A DNA stretch of 64,000 bases from Nitzschia sp. pyKryTriq1. Lineage: Eukaryota > Bacillariophyta > Bacillariophyceae > Bacillariales > Bacillariaceae. Location of the stretch: positions 1,189,001 through 1,253,000 of the forward strand of contig OY101122.1 of assembly GCA_956465555.1 (NCBI GenBank), given 5' to 3'. The position numbers were made by a program, and so were the translations under genes. Numbering within the stretch: position 1 is the stretch's first letter; each line of letters starts with the position of its first letter. Positions 37,326 through 47,432 of the stretch are shown piece after piece. Under the pieces are notes generated by a model that was not told the DNA's origin, ran no database searches, and saw only the letters and a program-made list of their open reading frames with translations.

Positions 37326-39446
37326 ATGAAATCGAATACAATAATGTTCCTACAACCTCTGCTCGTTGCAGCATTGTTCAGTTCTTGGAACGAAGTCACC
37401 AATGCGTTTGTACTAACAACAACCACACAGCAGCCACGTGTTATCAACAGCAGGAGCCACCAATGCCGTGCTTCTCCTTCTTCATCATCCTTGGGCGCGT
37501 ATGATCCTTACGGAAAATCGTATTCTTCTGGGGATGCTCTAGATCGCAACAAGGCTCGAACCGATCTTCGCAACTTTTTGACGCAACGATCCATCCAATC
37601 GTTTGTCTTTTTGTTGAACCAATGCAAAGAAGGACACACTGTGCGATGGCTAGAGGTACGAAAACGCGACCCCGCGTCTGATCTGATCTTGGTGACTTGT
37701 TTATACCAGTGCTGGAAGACCGTCTCGCTCACCACCTAATTCTTTCTTTTCCCCCGACCACCACAGAACAAATTGGATTTCAAAAAGATTGATAGCTTTC
37801 ATGGCACTGGGGCGTTCAACATTACAGAGTTCCCAGAGTGGGACTCTCTTTTCCTGGATCTGGCCACCCAGGATCCCGAGCAGGTGATTATCGAAGTCAC
37901 ACAAAAGAAGACTCGACGAGGATGGGCAAATCAAGGCAGCTATGTCGATAGTATCAGCAGCAGCAGCAGCAGCAGCAACAGTGAGTCCTCGGCGGCCACA
38001 TCTACAAATCTCTTTTCTCCGCCTACTTCTGCTACTCCTTCTATGAATCGACCAAAAGGAGTCCGTTCCAGCTATATGCCAAACAGTGCGCCGTCGTGGA
38101 AGGCGAAACCTGATGATTCTTCGGTGGAGAAAGCCAAGAAGACACTCCCACGGGCCATGGGAGCTCAAGGTAACTACATGGAAGCTCTCAACCAGCAGCA
38201 ACAACAAAAGGAACAGCCCGACCTGCTGCTGACTGAAGTGGAGAAGCCAAAGCAGGCACCACGGCAGAGAAAGAGGACAGGGAGAAAGACGAGGAAGGAA
38301 CGAGAGATGACCAAAATGCAAACAAAGAAGCCTGAACCAGCGAAAGTGGAGGAAGCAGCATCGTCATCGCCAGAACTATCCGCACCCTCCAGAAAGCTCG
38401 TGGGCTCTCATGGTGGATATTTGGAGACTTTGCTTAGCAATACTATTGAAGAAACTTCGGAATCATCATCATCATCATCAAAAGAGCGCAGTGAAAATCC
38501 ACACATTGAAGAGGTACGTTGCAATATATCATGCGAGAACCTTGGCTGCCACTCAACCTTTCTAGCTAGGCAGCAACATCTATCTCACACGCGTCTTCCT
38601 TTTCGTGGATAGAAAACAATCGAGTTCGAATTTGATATTGATCCACCTTCATTAGTGACCCGCATTATCACCGTCCGGGAACAAATCTCAAAGGAATGGA
38701 AGGAGGATCTCGATACAGTGGTGCGAACAAACGACCGAATTCTGGATGAATACGAGGAAAACCAGCGTAAAGCCGAAGAAGCAGCCCTTGAAGAGGACGA
38801 TACAGACGACGAAAACGAATCACCCAATGACCTGGTTAGCAGTCCCTACCGAGCATCTCAAGAGGGCAAAACCTTGTTGTACGATCGAAATGTCATGTCT
38901 TACTTGACAAATTCAATGGCTAGTCAAGATCGTGCGTCTTCGCCGCTTCGGCGACCCAACCTTGACCTTCTGTTGCTCCTTTGCACGCAAGAAAGCATCC
39001 ACCGCGTCTTGCGAGAATATCAAGAAGATATGGATGACGAAATGTATATGGAGAAGTATGAGTGGCTCCAGGCATTTTACAAGGCCAATGTCAAGGAGTA
39101 CTTTGATGGCCATGAACATTCCTTCGGACGAGCCGACAAATTCTTGGAGAAGTTGCTAGTTCAGCCTGCGGTTGCCCGCGAGAAACGAAACGGCGGGATG
39201 TATCTCATAAATCCAATCGCAGTCACAGAGGACATCTTGCGTGAGCGATCCATGGTCGCACGAGAGTGGAAGTCTATTGTAGCTACCATCCCAGATGAGC
39301 ACCTTGATCTCAGAAGGATTCTGTTCTCTCGGCATCTCATGGAAGTTACTGACTGGAAGATCGGTGGTATTGGGAGCAACAGCCTCCATATTGAAGAATC
39401 TCCACTCATGGAGGCCAACCCTGAATCATCAGGAGCCTTCGAATAG
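37326..39446 (+). CDS. large plastid-targeted protein with GxxYxxSL-type repeats, function unknown
   Basis: Three exons: 37326-37655, 37767-38513 and 38613-39446, with GT-AG introns of 111 and 99 bases; 636 residues. A signal peptide ending TNAFVLT suggests plastid import. Residues about 75-155 form a compact globular region (LRNFLTQRSIQSFVFLLNQ, then LDFKKIDSF). A disordered Ser-, Gln- and Lys-rich middle carries four short related motifs: QGSYVDSI (167), VRSSYMPNS (209), QGNYMEAL (244) and HGGYLETL (325). The C-terminal 270 residues are helical and acidic, with a conserved-looking globular end (LLCTQESIHRVL, then FLEKLL). I do not recognise a named family. It lies head-to-head with SPP. Confidence 0.75.
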
Positions 39447-39841
39447 ACTAGACCTTTCTCAAATTTTCAGTGACTTTTCTGCGGCATCATTTTCTCACAA
39501 TGCACTATTCGTCTCTTGATTTTGAGGCTTGGCGAAGCTTCGAGTTTTCGCACTGAAGGTTTTCCTGCCACACCAAACAGTCGCAAAGTCCACTTGTGCC
39601 TCCCCATGTTCATGGCCTCTCCTAAACCACTCCCGGCTTCAAAATCTTTTGAAATCAATGTGACTCTCGAGCTGCTTATTTCAACGCATAGCGATTAATC
39701 CTAAATCAGCGTAGACAAAGCCATAAGTTAGACCACCACCTTCCAGTTTAGAAGATCGATCTACGAGTGTTCGACGCTACTCGTTGCTCTATTCATTTAT
39801 TCATCTAACATTGTCTAGTCCCGCTGCGATTTCGTTCACGA
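39447..39841. other. convergent 3' flank region
   Basis: 3' ends of the plastid protein gene (plus) and the potassium channel gene (minus). No gene or conspicuous repeat is seen. Confidence 0.5.
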
Positions 39842-42800
39842 TCAAGTTCCCGATGAATTCCTCCAGTAGTGAGGGGGGTCCAATTCCGAATGAGGCGTGG
39901 ACGGGGTACTGGTAGTTGAATCAAAAGTGCCGCCCATACTACTGACTTCGTGGGTCGGAGTGCTGGAAGGAACGAAGATGTTGCTAGTGACTCCAGAGCC
40001 CCAAGGGCTAAAGCCGTAGGATGATTCCCGAGAGCGGTTACTCGGAGGATCATCAGGAGTTTCCGCCAAATTAGCCAAATCAAGCTGGGAGGATTCCCTG
40101 GAGCGGGTTGATCGCCGCTTTTGGATCATACCTGCAATGATTGCACGGCTGTTCAAAACATTCTCATCATTTACGTCGAGTTTCTTGAAAGCCGCGAAAG
40201 TGAGCTTGATATCTTCTTCTGTTACTTTGCCCAGCCGAACCAGCATTGCGAGACAAAACATTTCACGCGTGCACTCATCTAGAGCATGGTCGGTTGCTAG
40301 ATTGAGCCTCCGGATCAAGGGCCCCGTCGCCAACTCGCGAAGAGCGCTGTCATCCAAAGAATCACCAAATTGGGTCAGCACTGCCTTTTCTGTTCTTCTC
40401 CGTCGCAGTTCTAGAGGGATCATACTAATCATGGACATATTGTTGAGCAGAATCGTGCCAGCTACAAGAATATAAACCGTCGCAAAAAGCTTCCCTCCCT
40501 TCGTGTATGGCACGAGATCTCCGTAGCCAACAGTCTGTAGCACAGAGAAAGTGTGAGAACATTCAAAACAATAACCAGAACCAGAGTAGAGACAGGAGGT
40601 AACTTGACTCACCGTCAATAGTACTGTGGTGAAGTACCAACTGTCCACAAAAGAGAACCCTTCGATGAAGTAAAACCCAAAACACCCAGTGCCGATGATG
40701 ACCAGAGAATTGATAAGCGCCTCCCGCAGGGTCAAGAAGACATATCTGGCATTCTTTACTGGGTTGTACTGTTCTTCCAAGTTCAATGACGCTTCGTCGA
40801 AAGACGAGTCGGAGGATGATCCAGAGCTAGAAGACGAGTCGTCGTCTTCGTTGTCATACTCGCCTTCGAATCCATTTTCATTGTTTTGCCAATGTGGCGG
40901 CGGTGGTGGAGGAGGGTTGTTGGCACCGGATTGGCTTCCAGGCGTTTCCTCGATAGTGGCTGGAACACCGAGGTCTACACTATATTTTCTCCGTGGAGGC
41001 ACATTTAACGCTCCTACGGCGCCGCCCAGATCCATAGAGGCATGGCGAGAGTGCGACTGGCGTCTCAAAATCCTCGCGGTGGACGGAGAGCTCAAAGGTG
41101 GTACATGGCGTGAATGTTGCGTTGAGGGAACGCTGCTGTGGCTCGATGGAGAGTCTTCTAGTACCGTCTCAACCGACAAAAGAGGGCTTTCAGGCAAAGT
41201 TGTTGGGCTTGATCGGATGTCCGCAGAGTTGCTCTTTCTGAATTGATCCCGGGCTCTTTCAGTAGACGGGCCTCCATTGGGTCTGTCACTGCGCGTCAGG
41301 TTTTGGATTTGACCCTGGAACGATTCTCGGCCATGCTGTCGCTTCATTCTTTTGGAATCATGTCCAGGAGGGTCTCCACCTTCCATAGTCCCAGATACAA
41401 GTTGACTCCTTTGTTGCAGTTTCTTCTCCCTTCTTAACAGCTTTCGCCGTCTTTCTGCGGCATCCTGTATGTTTTTGATCCGCACACAATTGGGGCAAGA
41501 TTTAATTCTGTTGGCTTGAGCCGCGCGACGAGAACTTTCATCAAGCATACCAGCGATGTACGAGCCAAGCAACAAACCGATGCAGGCCACTCCAAAATAA
41601 ATGAAAATTGAACAAACTACCTTTGCCCCGTCGGAAGTCGGAACGAAGTCACCAAGGCCTGCCGTCGTTAAGGTGATGACTTACGAAAGCAAATACCGAG
41701 TACAGAGTAAGGACAATAGGCTGAATTGGGATAAATACACCCCGTAGAATCAAGATGACTTACCAGCAAAATAAATACAATCGAGTTTTCCCCATCCTTC
41801 TTGCAGACCAAAAATGTATAGGGCCGAAATGACGTATATCCCGAAGTAAAAAGCAATGTAACCCGACGCACTTTCGAATTGCCGGGGAGCATTCGTTACA
41901 GTAAAAAATTCACGTTGACGAGTCTTGCAGACGGGGCAGACGAACGAAGGCTGATTTTCATCATTATCGTCGAAGTGTGAAGAGGGTAAGAAACGGCTCC
42001 TGTCGGCTTTTGTGAATTTTTTCCCAATCTTTGAAAACGGCGATGAATCAAATACTTTTTTGCCCTCACTCAGGATGGGGCCAAAATTGACACCTCGCCG
42101 GTTTTTGGCCCTGACCTCTGTTTCAAATTCATACGGACGAATCGCTGGGTGGCTTTTTGACTGCTGTGGCTGAACACCATAAGTCTTGAACTCAGATCCA
42201 ATGAGAGGAGACATTTCTGAGCTTGGAAAGAATGAGTTATTGTTTCCAGAAAGCCAAGAAAAAGATGTGTCAAGGGATCCTGTGCTATGGTTTCCCCAAG
42301 CGCCCACATTTCCCTCCTCAAGGCTCTGAGAGCGGGCATGGGTACCAAATTCCAAACTACTGCTTCGAGCCACTGGATCATGGGGACGCGACGTGGGAAG
42401 AGTAGTCATCCCACTGGGTCTGACTGCGCCGTAGTTATACTCATCCATACCCGCACTAGCCGTTGTTCCCGAATGATGTGATAGTGGAGACCAGTGGACT
42501 GGGGGATTAACTTTTCGAGTGTGTTGGTGATTCCCTGGCGTGCTCCAATCAGGGCTTGCCAAGTATCCTGTAAAAGCAGATGATGGAAGGGATGCCGTAC
42601 GACGTCCCTGTTGCGATTCAAGCGGGGGGTCCCAAGAAGCCATGCTGGAAGAGGAATCTTCTGAGTCTAGCATTAGGCCAGCCGTTTTTCGTCCACGGTA
42701 CGAATCTCGCCGATAGCGAATTCTCGATGATCGTCGTTGCGCGAAGTATTCCTCATTTCCGCCAGTGCCCAGGGCGAATTGAGAGAACTGGCTGATCTCT

Positions 42801-44317
42801 TGTTTGACTTGTGACGGTGATGGACGACTGGACGATGGCGTTACAGACCTATTTTTTTGAGTCGTTGCCTCCTTTATTCCTTCCACTTGTCGGGGCTTAT
42901 TGCTTCGGTTGGAACCATTCATAGGCTTGACATTTTTTACATCATCGTCATCGTCTTCATCGTCATCATGACCACCCGGCACAGGTGGCAGTGGAATCTT
43001 GTTAAGCTCCATTCCTTTCCACTCCTTACTTCCCGTAGAAAGTGTGGCCGCAGCGGCATCGCCTGATCGTTGCCGGCGGTGGCCTTTCCCGCCTCCATTA
43101 TTGCCCCCTCGACCTCCCCCGGCACCGAACGACTTGCTTCCCGAAGAAAGTGTGCCCGAAGCGGCATCGCCTGATCGTTGTCGGCGATGTCCTTTCCCGC
43201 TTCCATTGTTGTTGACTCCTCGACCTCCTCCAGCACCCAACGATCTCGAACTGCGGATAGCCATAAACACCCGACGTCCCGCTGTCTTTTCATCGTCCGC
43301 CGATTCCTTTTCTTCCCAATCGAGCGGTGTCCGTTCTGACCCCTCCGTCGTTTTTTTGGTTTCATCTCCAGAGTCATCCGATAAAACCATCACGACAGTT
43401 TCATCCGCATTTTTCACCTTGGTTCCCTTAAGGTCCGAGCCATGGTCACTACCTTCACCTGCCGAAGATGTGTTGTCAACAGCTGTAGTATCTATACTCG
43501 ACATTCTGGAATGCTGCTGCGGTTGTTTGCGGGAAGATGAGTTCGGCTGCGTTCGCAAAATTCCCTTTTTGTCATTGGGTGCTCCTGCATACGTCGAAGA
43601 CTCAAAGGAAGTATTGGCTCCTACGGCTTCCTGAACTTGACCTTTGCTATTGGTACGCAAATCTTCCAGAAAGGATTCCAACAGTCGTTGTTGACCTTCT
43701 GATGCAGGGGAAGTTGAATTAGAAGAGTTTACATAACTTCGATCAGGTGTCTTGGCGCCAGTTGAAGGTGGAATTAAACCAGATGCAAGGTATGGATCAT
43801 GAGGGAGATGTTGTGGCGGATGAAAAGAAGGATGATGGGGGGAGACTCGTTGATAATGATTTTGCGTTTGCGGATTGCTCTGGACCGAAGCGTCGGCTCT
43901 ATGTGACAATGAATCCCCTCCCGGTGAAAAATGTAAATGTATTCTGTGCTGGTTCACGTGAGGACTTTCCCACGAACTGAGACTGGTGTTGCCAGGTGAC
44001 GAAGGAGCCTGGGGTGTTAGCAGGCGCGCCGGAGGTGGCGGTGGAGCTAGATAACCACGACCGTGAAGCTCATCTTCGTCTTCTGTAAAGCTCCCGAAAG
44101 GAGAAAGTAATCGCATTTGCATTTCCGAGGATTCGTCTGCTTCGCTGATGGACGGTTCACTCATGAACAAATTGCTACTGTCATCGTCTTCCACGCCGAA
44201 ACCCTTTGCTCTAAAGGTTCGATTGGACGGGGGGCGACTCGAAGTGGGCTGCTGTTGCAACAGATCTGCTTTGATGTACTCCATTTTCTCGTCCTCGTCT
44301 TGGGAAGAGTCTGCCAT
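39842..44317 (-). CDS. two-pore (2x 2TM-P) potassium channel with a very long N-terminal tail
   Basis: Three exons: 44317-41764, 41679-40613 and 40534-39842, with introns of 85 and 78 bases; about 1437 residues. Residues 1-760 are disordered, rich in Ser, Pro, Gly and Asp. A CPVCKTRQRE Cys pair precedes the first TM (about 815-840). Pore 1 reads TTAGLGDFVP (about 856-865) and pore 2 TVGYGD (1208-1213), each between two hydrophobic helices. A second disordered linker (about 900-1130) separates the halves. After the last helix comes an EF-hand-like FKKLDVNDENVL and a Ser-rich tail. The layout matches plant-type TPK/KCO and animal K2P channels. Pore 1 departs from the canonical TVGYGD. Probable sites are the vacuolar or plasma membrane. 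Confidence 0.85.
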
Positions 44318-45068
44318 GGTTGTCGTGTGAAGGTACGAGGTGCTATTAAAAGCTCGATTTTTTCTTTCAAAAGTCAGGGTCCGGCGTGGAATCGATTCGA
44401 TTCGTGGAAAATCCCAGATTTCGTTTGACTTTCGACAAGCCGCTGATTTTATCTATCGTTTCGGGATCATGAAGTCAGGTATGGTTATGTCTGCGACTTG
44501 CACGCAACAACGTCAACTGGTGCCCCCCCAAACACCTGGAAATGAATGAAACGAATACACCGCTGGAGCAATCGAGGATGTGAAGGAGTTTTCGTTTTAC
44601 TTCTTGCGAGATGGCAGATCTTCTACTGTATATTCTACTTGGGGGTCTTTGTTTCTTTAGGATACTGAGGGTCAGCGTAACCGATGATTTGACAATTAGC
44701 TTCTTTGATTGAATGGTTGTCACTGTAGGTTCCCGACAGTTTGAAGTTCAACAGAGGGAGGAGGATGGAAGCAAGGTCCAAACCGCAAACTGTCAAAAGT
44801 CAAAACCCAAAACTGACGGTCGATATTAGTGGCGGGTGCGTGTGAAATGAGAAAGAAATCGGTGACATCATCACGACACCTTCTTTGCTTTGGCATCATT
44901 GGCATGCGATTTTTCTGGCCAATGGGAGATCGCCATCTGTGGTGCGTTTACGGACGCAGGACAGATCACATCAACGAGCAGAAATAATAAAATAATCATC
45001 TGCAACAACCAACAACCAACAACCAAGAGCCAACAACCACGCACGGTTGCGCTTTTTGACAACGCGGT
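44318..45068. other. divergent promoter region with AACAACC repeat
   Basis: Upstream of the potassium channel (minus) and the deaminase (plus). It contains a short (AACAACC)n tract at about 45004-45038. No gene is supported; the short frames lack domains. Confidence 0.45.
45004..45038 (+). repeat. short AACAACC tandem repeat
   Basis: Four 7-base units plus a diverged copy, in the probable 5' leader of the deaminase gene. Confidence 0.8.
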
Positions 45069-45923
45069 ATGCTGTGGTCTGCGATCTCGGCGGAGGCAGG
45101 ACGCAGGATGAGTGGTGAAATTTATTTTTTGATGTCAAAGGAACGAAGTGATCATCGTTTCCGAAAGCGGGCTTGCAGCCTGTCAATACTACTTTTAGCC
45201 AGAGACGACCCTCGAAGTATGGCATTTGAAGAAAATTCGGACGAGCTGTCGTCATCGCCAAAAGATTTTTTATCTCCCGCCCATCAATTCGATCTTTTTG
45301 GTTGGTCGCCCGACAGAAATATTTCCGATGACGAAAATTACATGTGTATTGTCTTTTTGATTACACGAAGTGTGAAGAATAGTCAACAAGGGCACATGGG
45401 CTCCTTGATTGTGAGACCGTCATCCTCTACGACAGACGAATCGGTCCACGATCACTCAAAACGGATCTTCTCCAATATCTTGGGAGCTGCCACGAACGTT
45501 GCATTGTTTGGGACCAAGGATGTGACGAGTGATATTCATGCCGAAATCTCTGCTCTTGGTCAAGCTTGTCAAGCATCGCATTCCACGACGGCGGGCACAG
45601 CTTACATTACTATACCGCCGTGCAAACGATGTTTTGCCGCCTTGGTTGCCTTTGGCATTCGTCGCATTGTGACTCGGATACAATATCCTCAAGATATTAG
45701 AGAGACAGCGGCTCTAAAGGGGATGGAAGTCGTGTCATTAACACGAGAGCAGAATCGGAGACACATGCAACGCATCAATGAGCTTGTAAATTCTGGTCGT
45801 TCCGATCAAGAACTGATGGAAATTGCGGAACGCAACAAACTAGAACGACTAGAACGCAAGAAGGCGAAGAAGAATAAAGCTAACGCACCGAAGGCATATG
45901 CATGGCGTACCGGTACGGACTGA
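45069..45923 (+). CDS. cytidine/deoxycytidylate deaminase-family protein
   Basis: Frame of 284 residues from 45069; an ATG at 45219 (MAFEENSDE) is an equally likely start giving 234 residues. The deaminase core has the zinc ligands in DIHAEISAL (His plus catalytic Glu) and TIPPCKRCFAALVAFGIRRIV (PCxxC), as in dCMP deaminase and related enzymes. The region before it (IVFLITRSVKN...GHMGSLIV) fits the first core strands. A basic helical tail rich in Lys and Arg follows. The exact substrate (dCMP, cytidine or a nucleobase) cannot be read. The extra N-terminal 50 residues are Arg-rich and could be an organelle presequence if translated. Confidence 0.78.
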   Translation: MLWSAISAEAGRRMSGEIYFLMSKERSDHRFRKRACSLSILLLARDDPRSMAFEENSDELSSSPKDFLSPAHQFDLFGWSPDRNISDDENYMCIVFLITRSVKNSQQGHMGSLIVRPSSSTTDESVHDHSKRIFSNILGAATNVALFGTKDVTSDIHAEISALGQACQASHSTTAGTAYITIPPCKRCFAALVAFGIRRIVTRIQYPQDIRETAALKGMEVVSLTREQNRRHMQRINELVNSGRSDQELMEIAERNKLERLERKKAKKNKANAPKAYAWRTGTD

Positions 45924-46004
45924 GATCCGGAAAACAGACAACAACTAATGATGCGACGGCGTCACACGATCGCTTCATGGCAAGGGGGGGGGGAGGTGCT
46001 GGTT

Positions 46005-46766
46005 CTATGATTTGGTTTTCCATGGTAGGACTACAGGGTTGTAGACACCGGCATCGGCATCCCCATCAAATTCTTCTCGGTTCAGAACATTTTCCTCTTC
46101 CACGCGTTTCCTAGCCGCCTCGAGTTTGTCCTGAGGCATGTACTTTAGAAAGACGAATAAATTCTCGCGACACGCCTGCAAGGAATCGGTGAGAAATTTT
46201 CTTTGGGACTCTGATAGTGGACCATCCCCTAAATCATTCCGCACGAAATCGATAGCTCCTTGCAAGGCATCCACAGCTTCATAGCCAGCCTCACTGGCCA
46301 AAACCAAGTCGTCCTTGGGCTGACAAAAGCTGGAGGCATAGTTGATTTGGTCCAGGAGCCGATAATTTTTCTCGACTAGTTTCAATGTCAGTTTCATTTT
46401 GGCCTTGAGATCTTGTTGTAGCGTGGCTTTATTCACAAAACGCTCTTGTTGAACCGTCGCTTCTTGGACTCGGCTGATGAGGTAAAGGGATTCTCGAAGT
46501 TTGTCAGCATCGGGCGTGTACGCCATGGTTGGTTTTGATCCAATGAAAGATGCCGCGGAAAACAGGAATCCGGCCATCGACGCGACATGGTCCCTTCTCG
46601 TAGAGACTGTACCACTAGGATTGATTGGAAAAATAATTCTTCCGATGGTATCGGATCTGGCAGTCCGACAATTATCTGTAACCCTTGACGGCGCCCAAGC
46701 TGTTGACCCGCTGCATAAAAAGGCAAAGATCAGAACCAGGAAGCCCCCTGTCATTTTTCTGTACAC
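46005..46766 (-). CDS. thylakoid-lumen protein precursor, function unknown
   Basis: Single-exon frame of 253 residues. The targeting region is tripartite: an ER signal peptide ending TAWAPS (plastid motif), a transit-like stretch, then a twin-arginine lumenal signal (STRRDHVASMAGFLFSAAS... ending near PTMA|YTP, about residues 57-82). The mature protein of about 170 residues is all-helical and charged, like the four-helix lumen proteins of plants, with a single Cys in SSFCQPKDD. I cannot assign it to a named photosystem assembly factor. It converges on the deaminase gene with an 81-base gap. Confidence 0.78.
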   Translation of the reverse strand: MYRKMTGGFLVLIFAFLCSGSTAWAPSRVTDNCRTARSDTIGRIIFPINPSGTVSTRRDHVASMAGFLFSAASFIGSKPTMAYTPDADKLRESLYLISRVQEATVQQERFVNKATLQQDLKAKMKLTLKLVEKNYRLLDQINYASSFCQPKDDLVLASEAGYEAVDALQGAIDFVRNDLGDGPLSESQRKFLTDSLQACRENLFVFLKYMPQDKLEAARKRVEEENVLNREEFDGDADAGVYNPVVLPWKTKS

Positions 46767-47432
46767 AATGGAAACTCGTCTTTTTCTGCAAAAAAGTCAG
46801 AAAGTAATGTACGAGTAGCAATTGTTCTATTCGCTCGAAACTGACAAGCTCATGCTGTAGTTGTGTCGTCTAGTAGTACAGCAAAGTATTTGTCCTTCGT
46901 CGTTGGGCATTGGGCATGCAGCAGGCAGGCATGTTGACAGTACCGGTATCATGGTCAGGGGCGGGGGTTGTATGTGCTCTACCGGTTAGGGTACCAGGTA
47001 TTCGATCCAGTCGGAGATAAACTCGGGTCGGTCCGTCCTCTGGCTAAGTAGAATGTATGTACGTACGTACTACCGGTACGTACGTACGGTACCGGTACAG
47101 TACGTACCTTTTCGTTCCGCAAATCCGTTTTCCCCACTACTCATGCGCGTTTTGAGTTTTGCCGGTTTCGCCTTTTTCGCGCCATCATCCTTTTGTCGTG
47201 GTTGTTGCGGCGCGCCACGACAGCCCGCGGCGGAGCTAGAGGTTTTATTGCAAGGATCAATGCATGTGCTGCTCGACTCCTCCTCCTCACACTCCCCTTC
47301 CATCTTTCTTGCGCTCTCCAGACTACTTTTGATGACAAGTTTGGTTGCCATCCAAGACCCTGATAGAGTACGGTAGGACCTCAAGAGTTTGAGAATCATC
47401 AAACATCGGAAGACAACGGCACAGTACCAAAG
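46767..47432. other. divergent promoter region with GTAC island
   Basis: Between the lumen protein (minus) and the RBR ligase (plus). Bases 47056-47105 are a run of TACGTACGTAC and CCGGTAC units. Frames crossing it are low-complexity translations and are not called. Confidence 0.5.
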
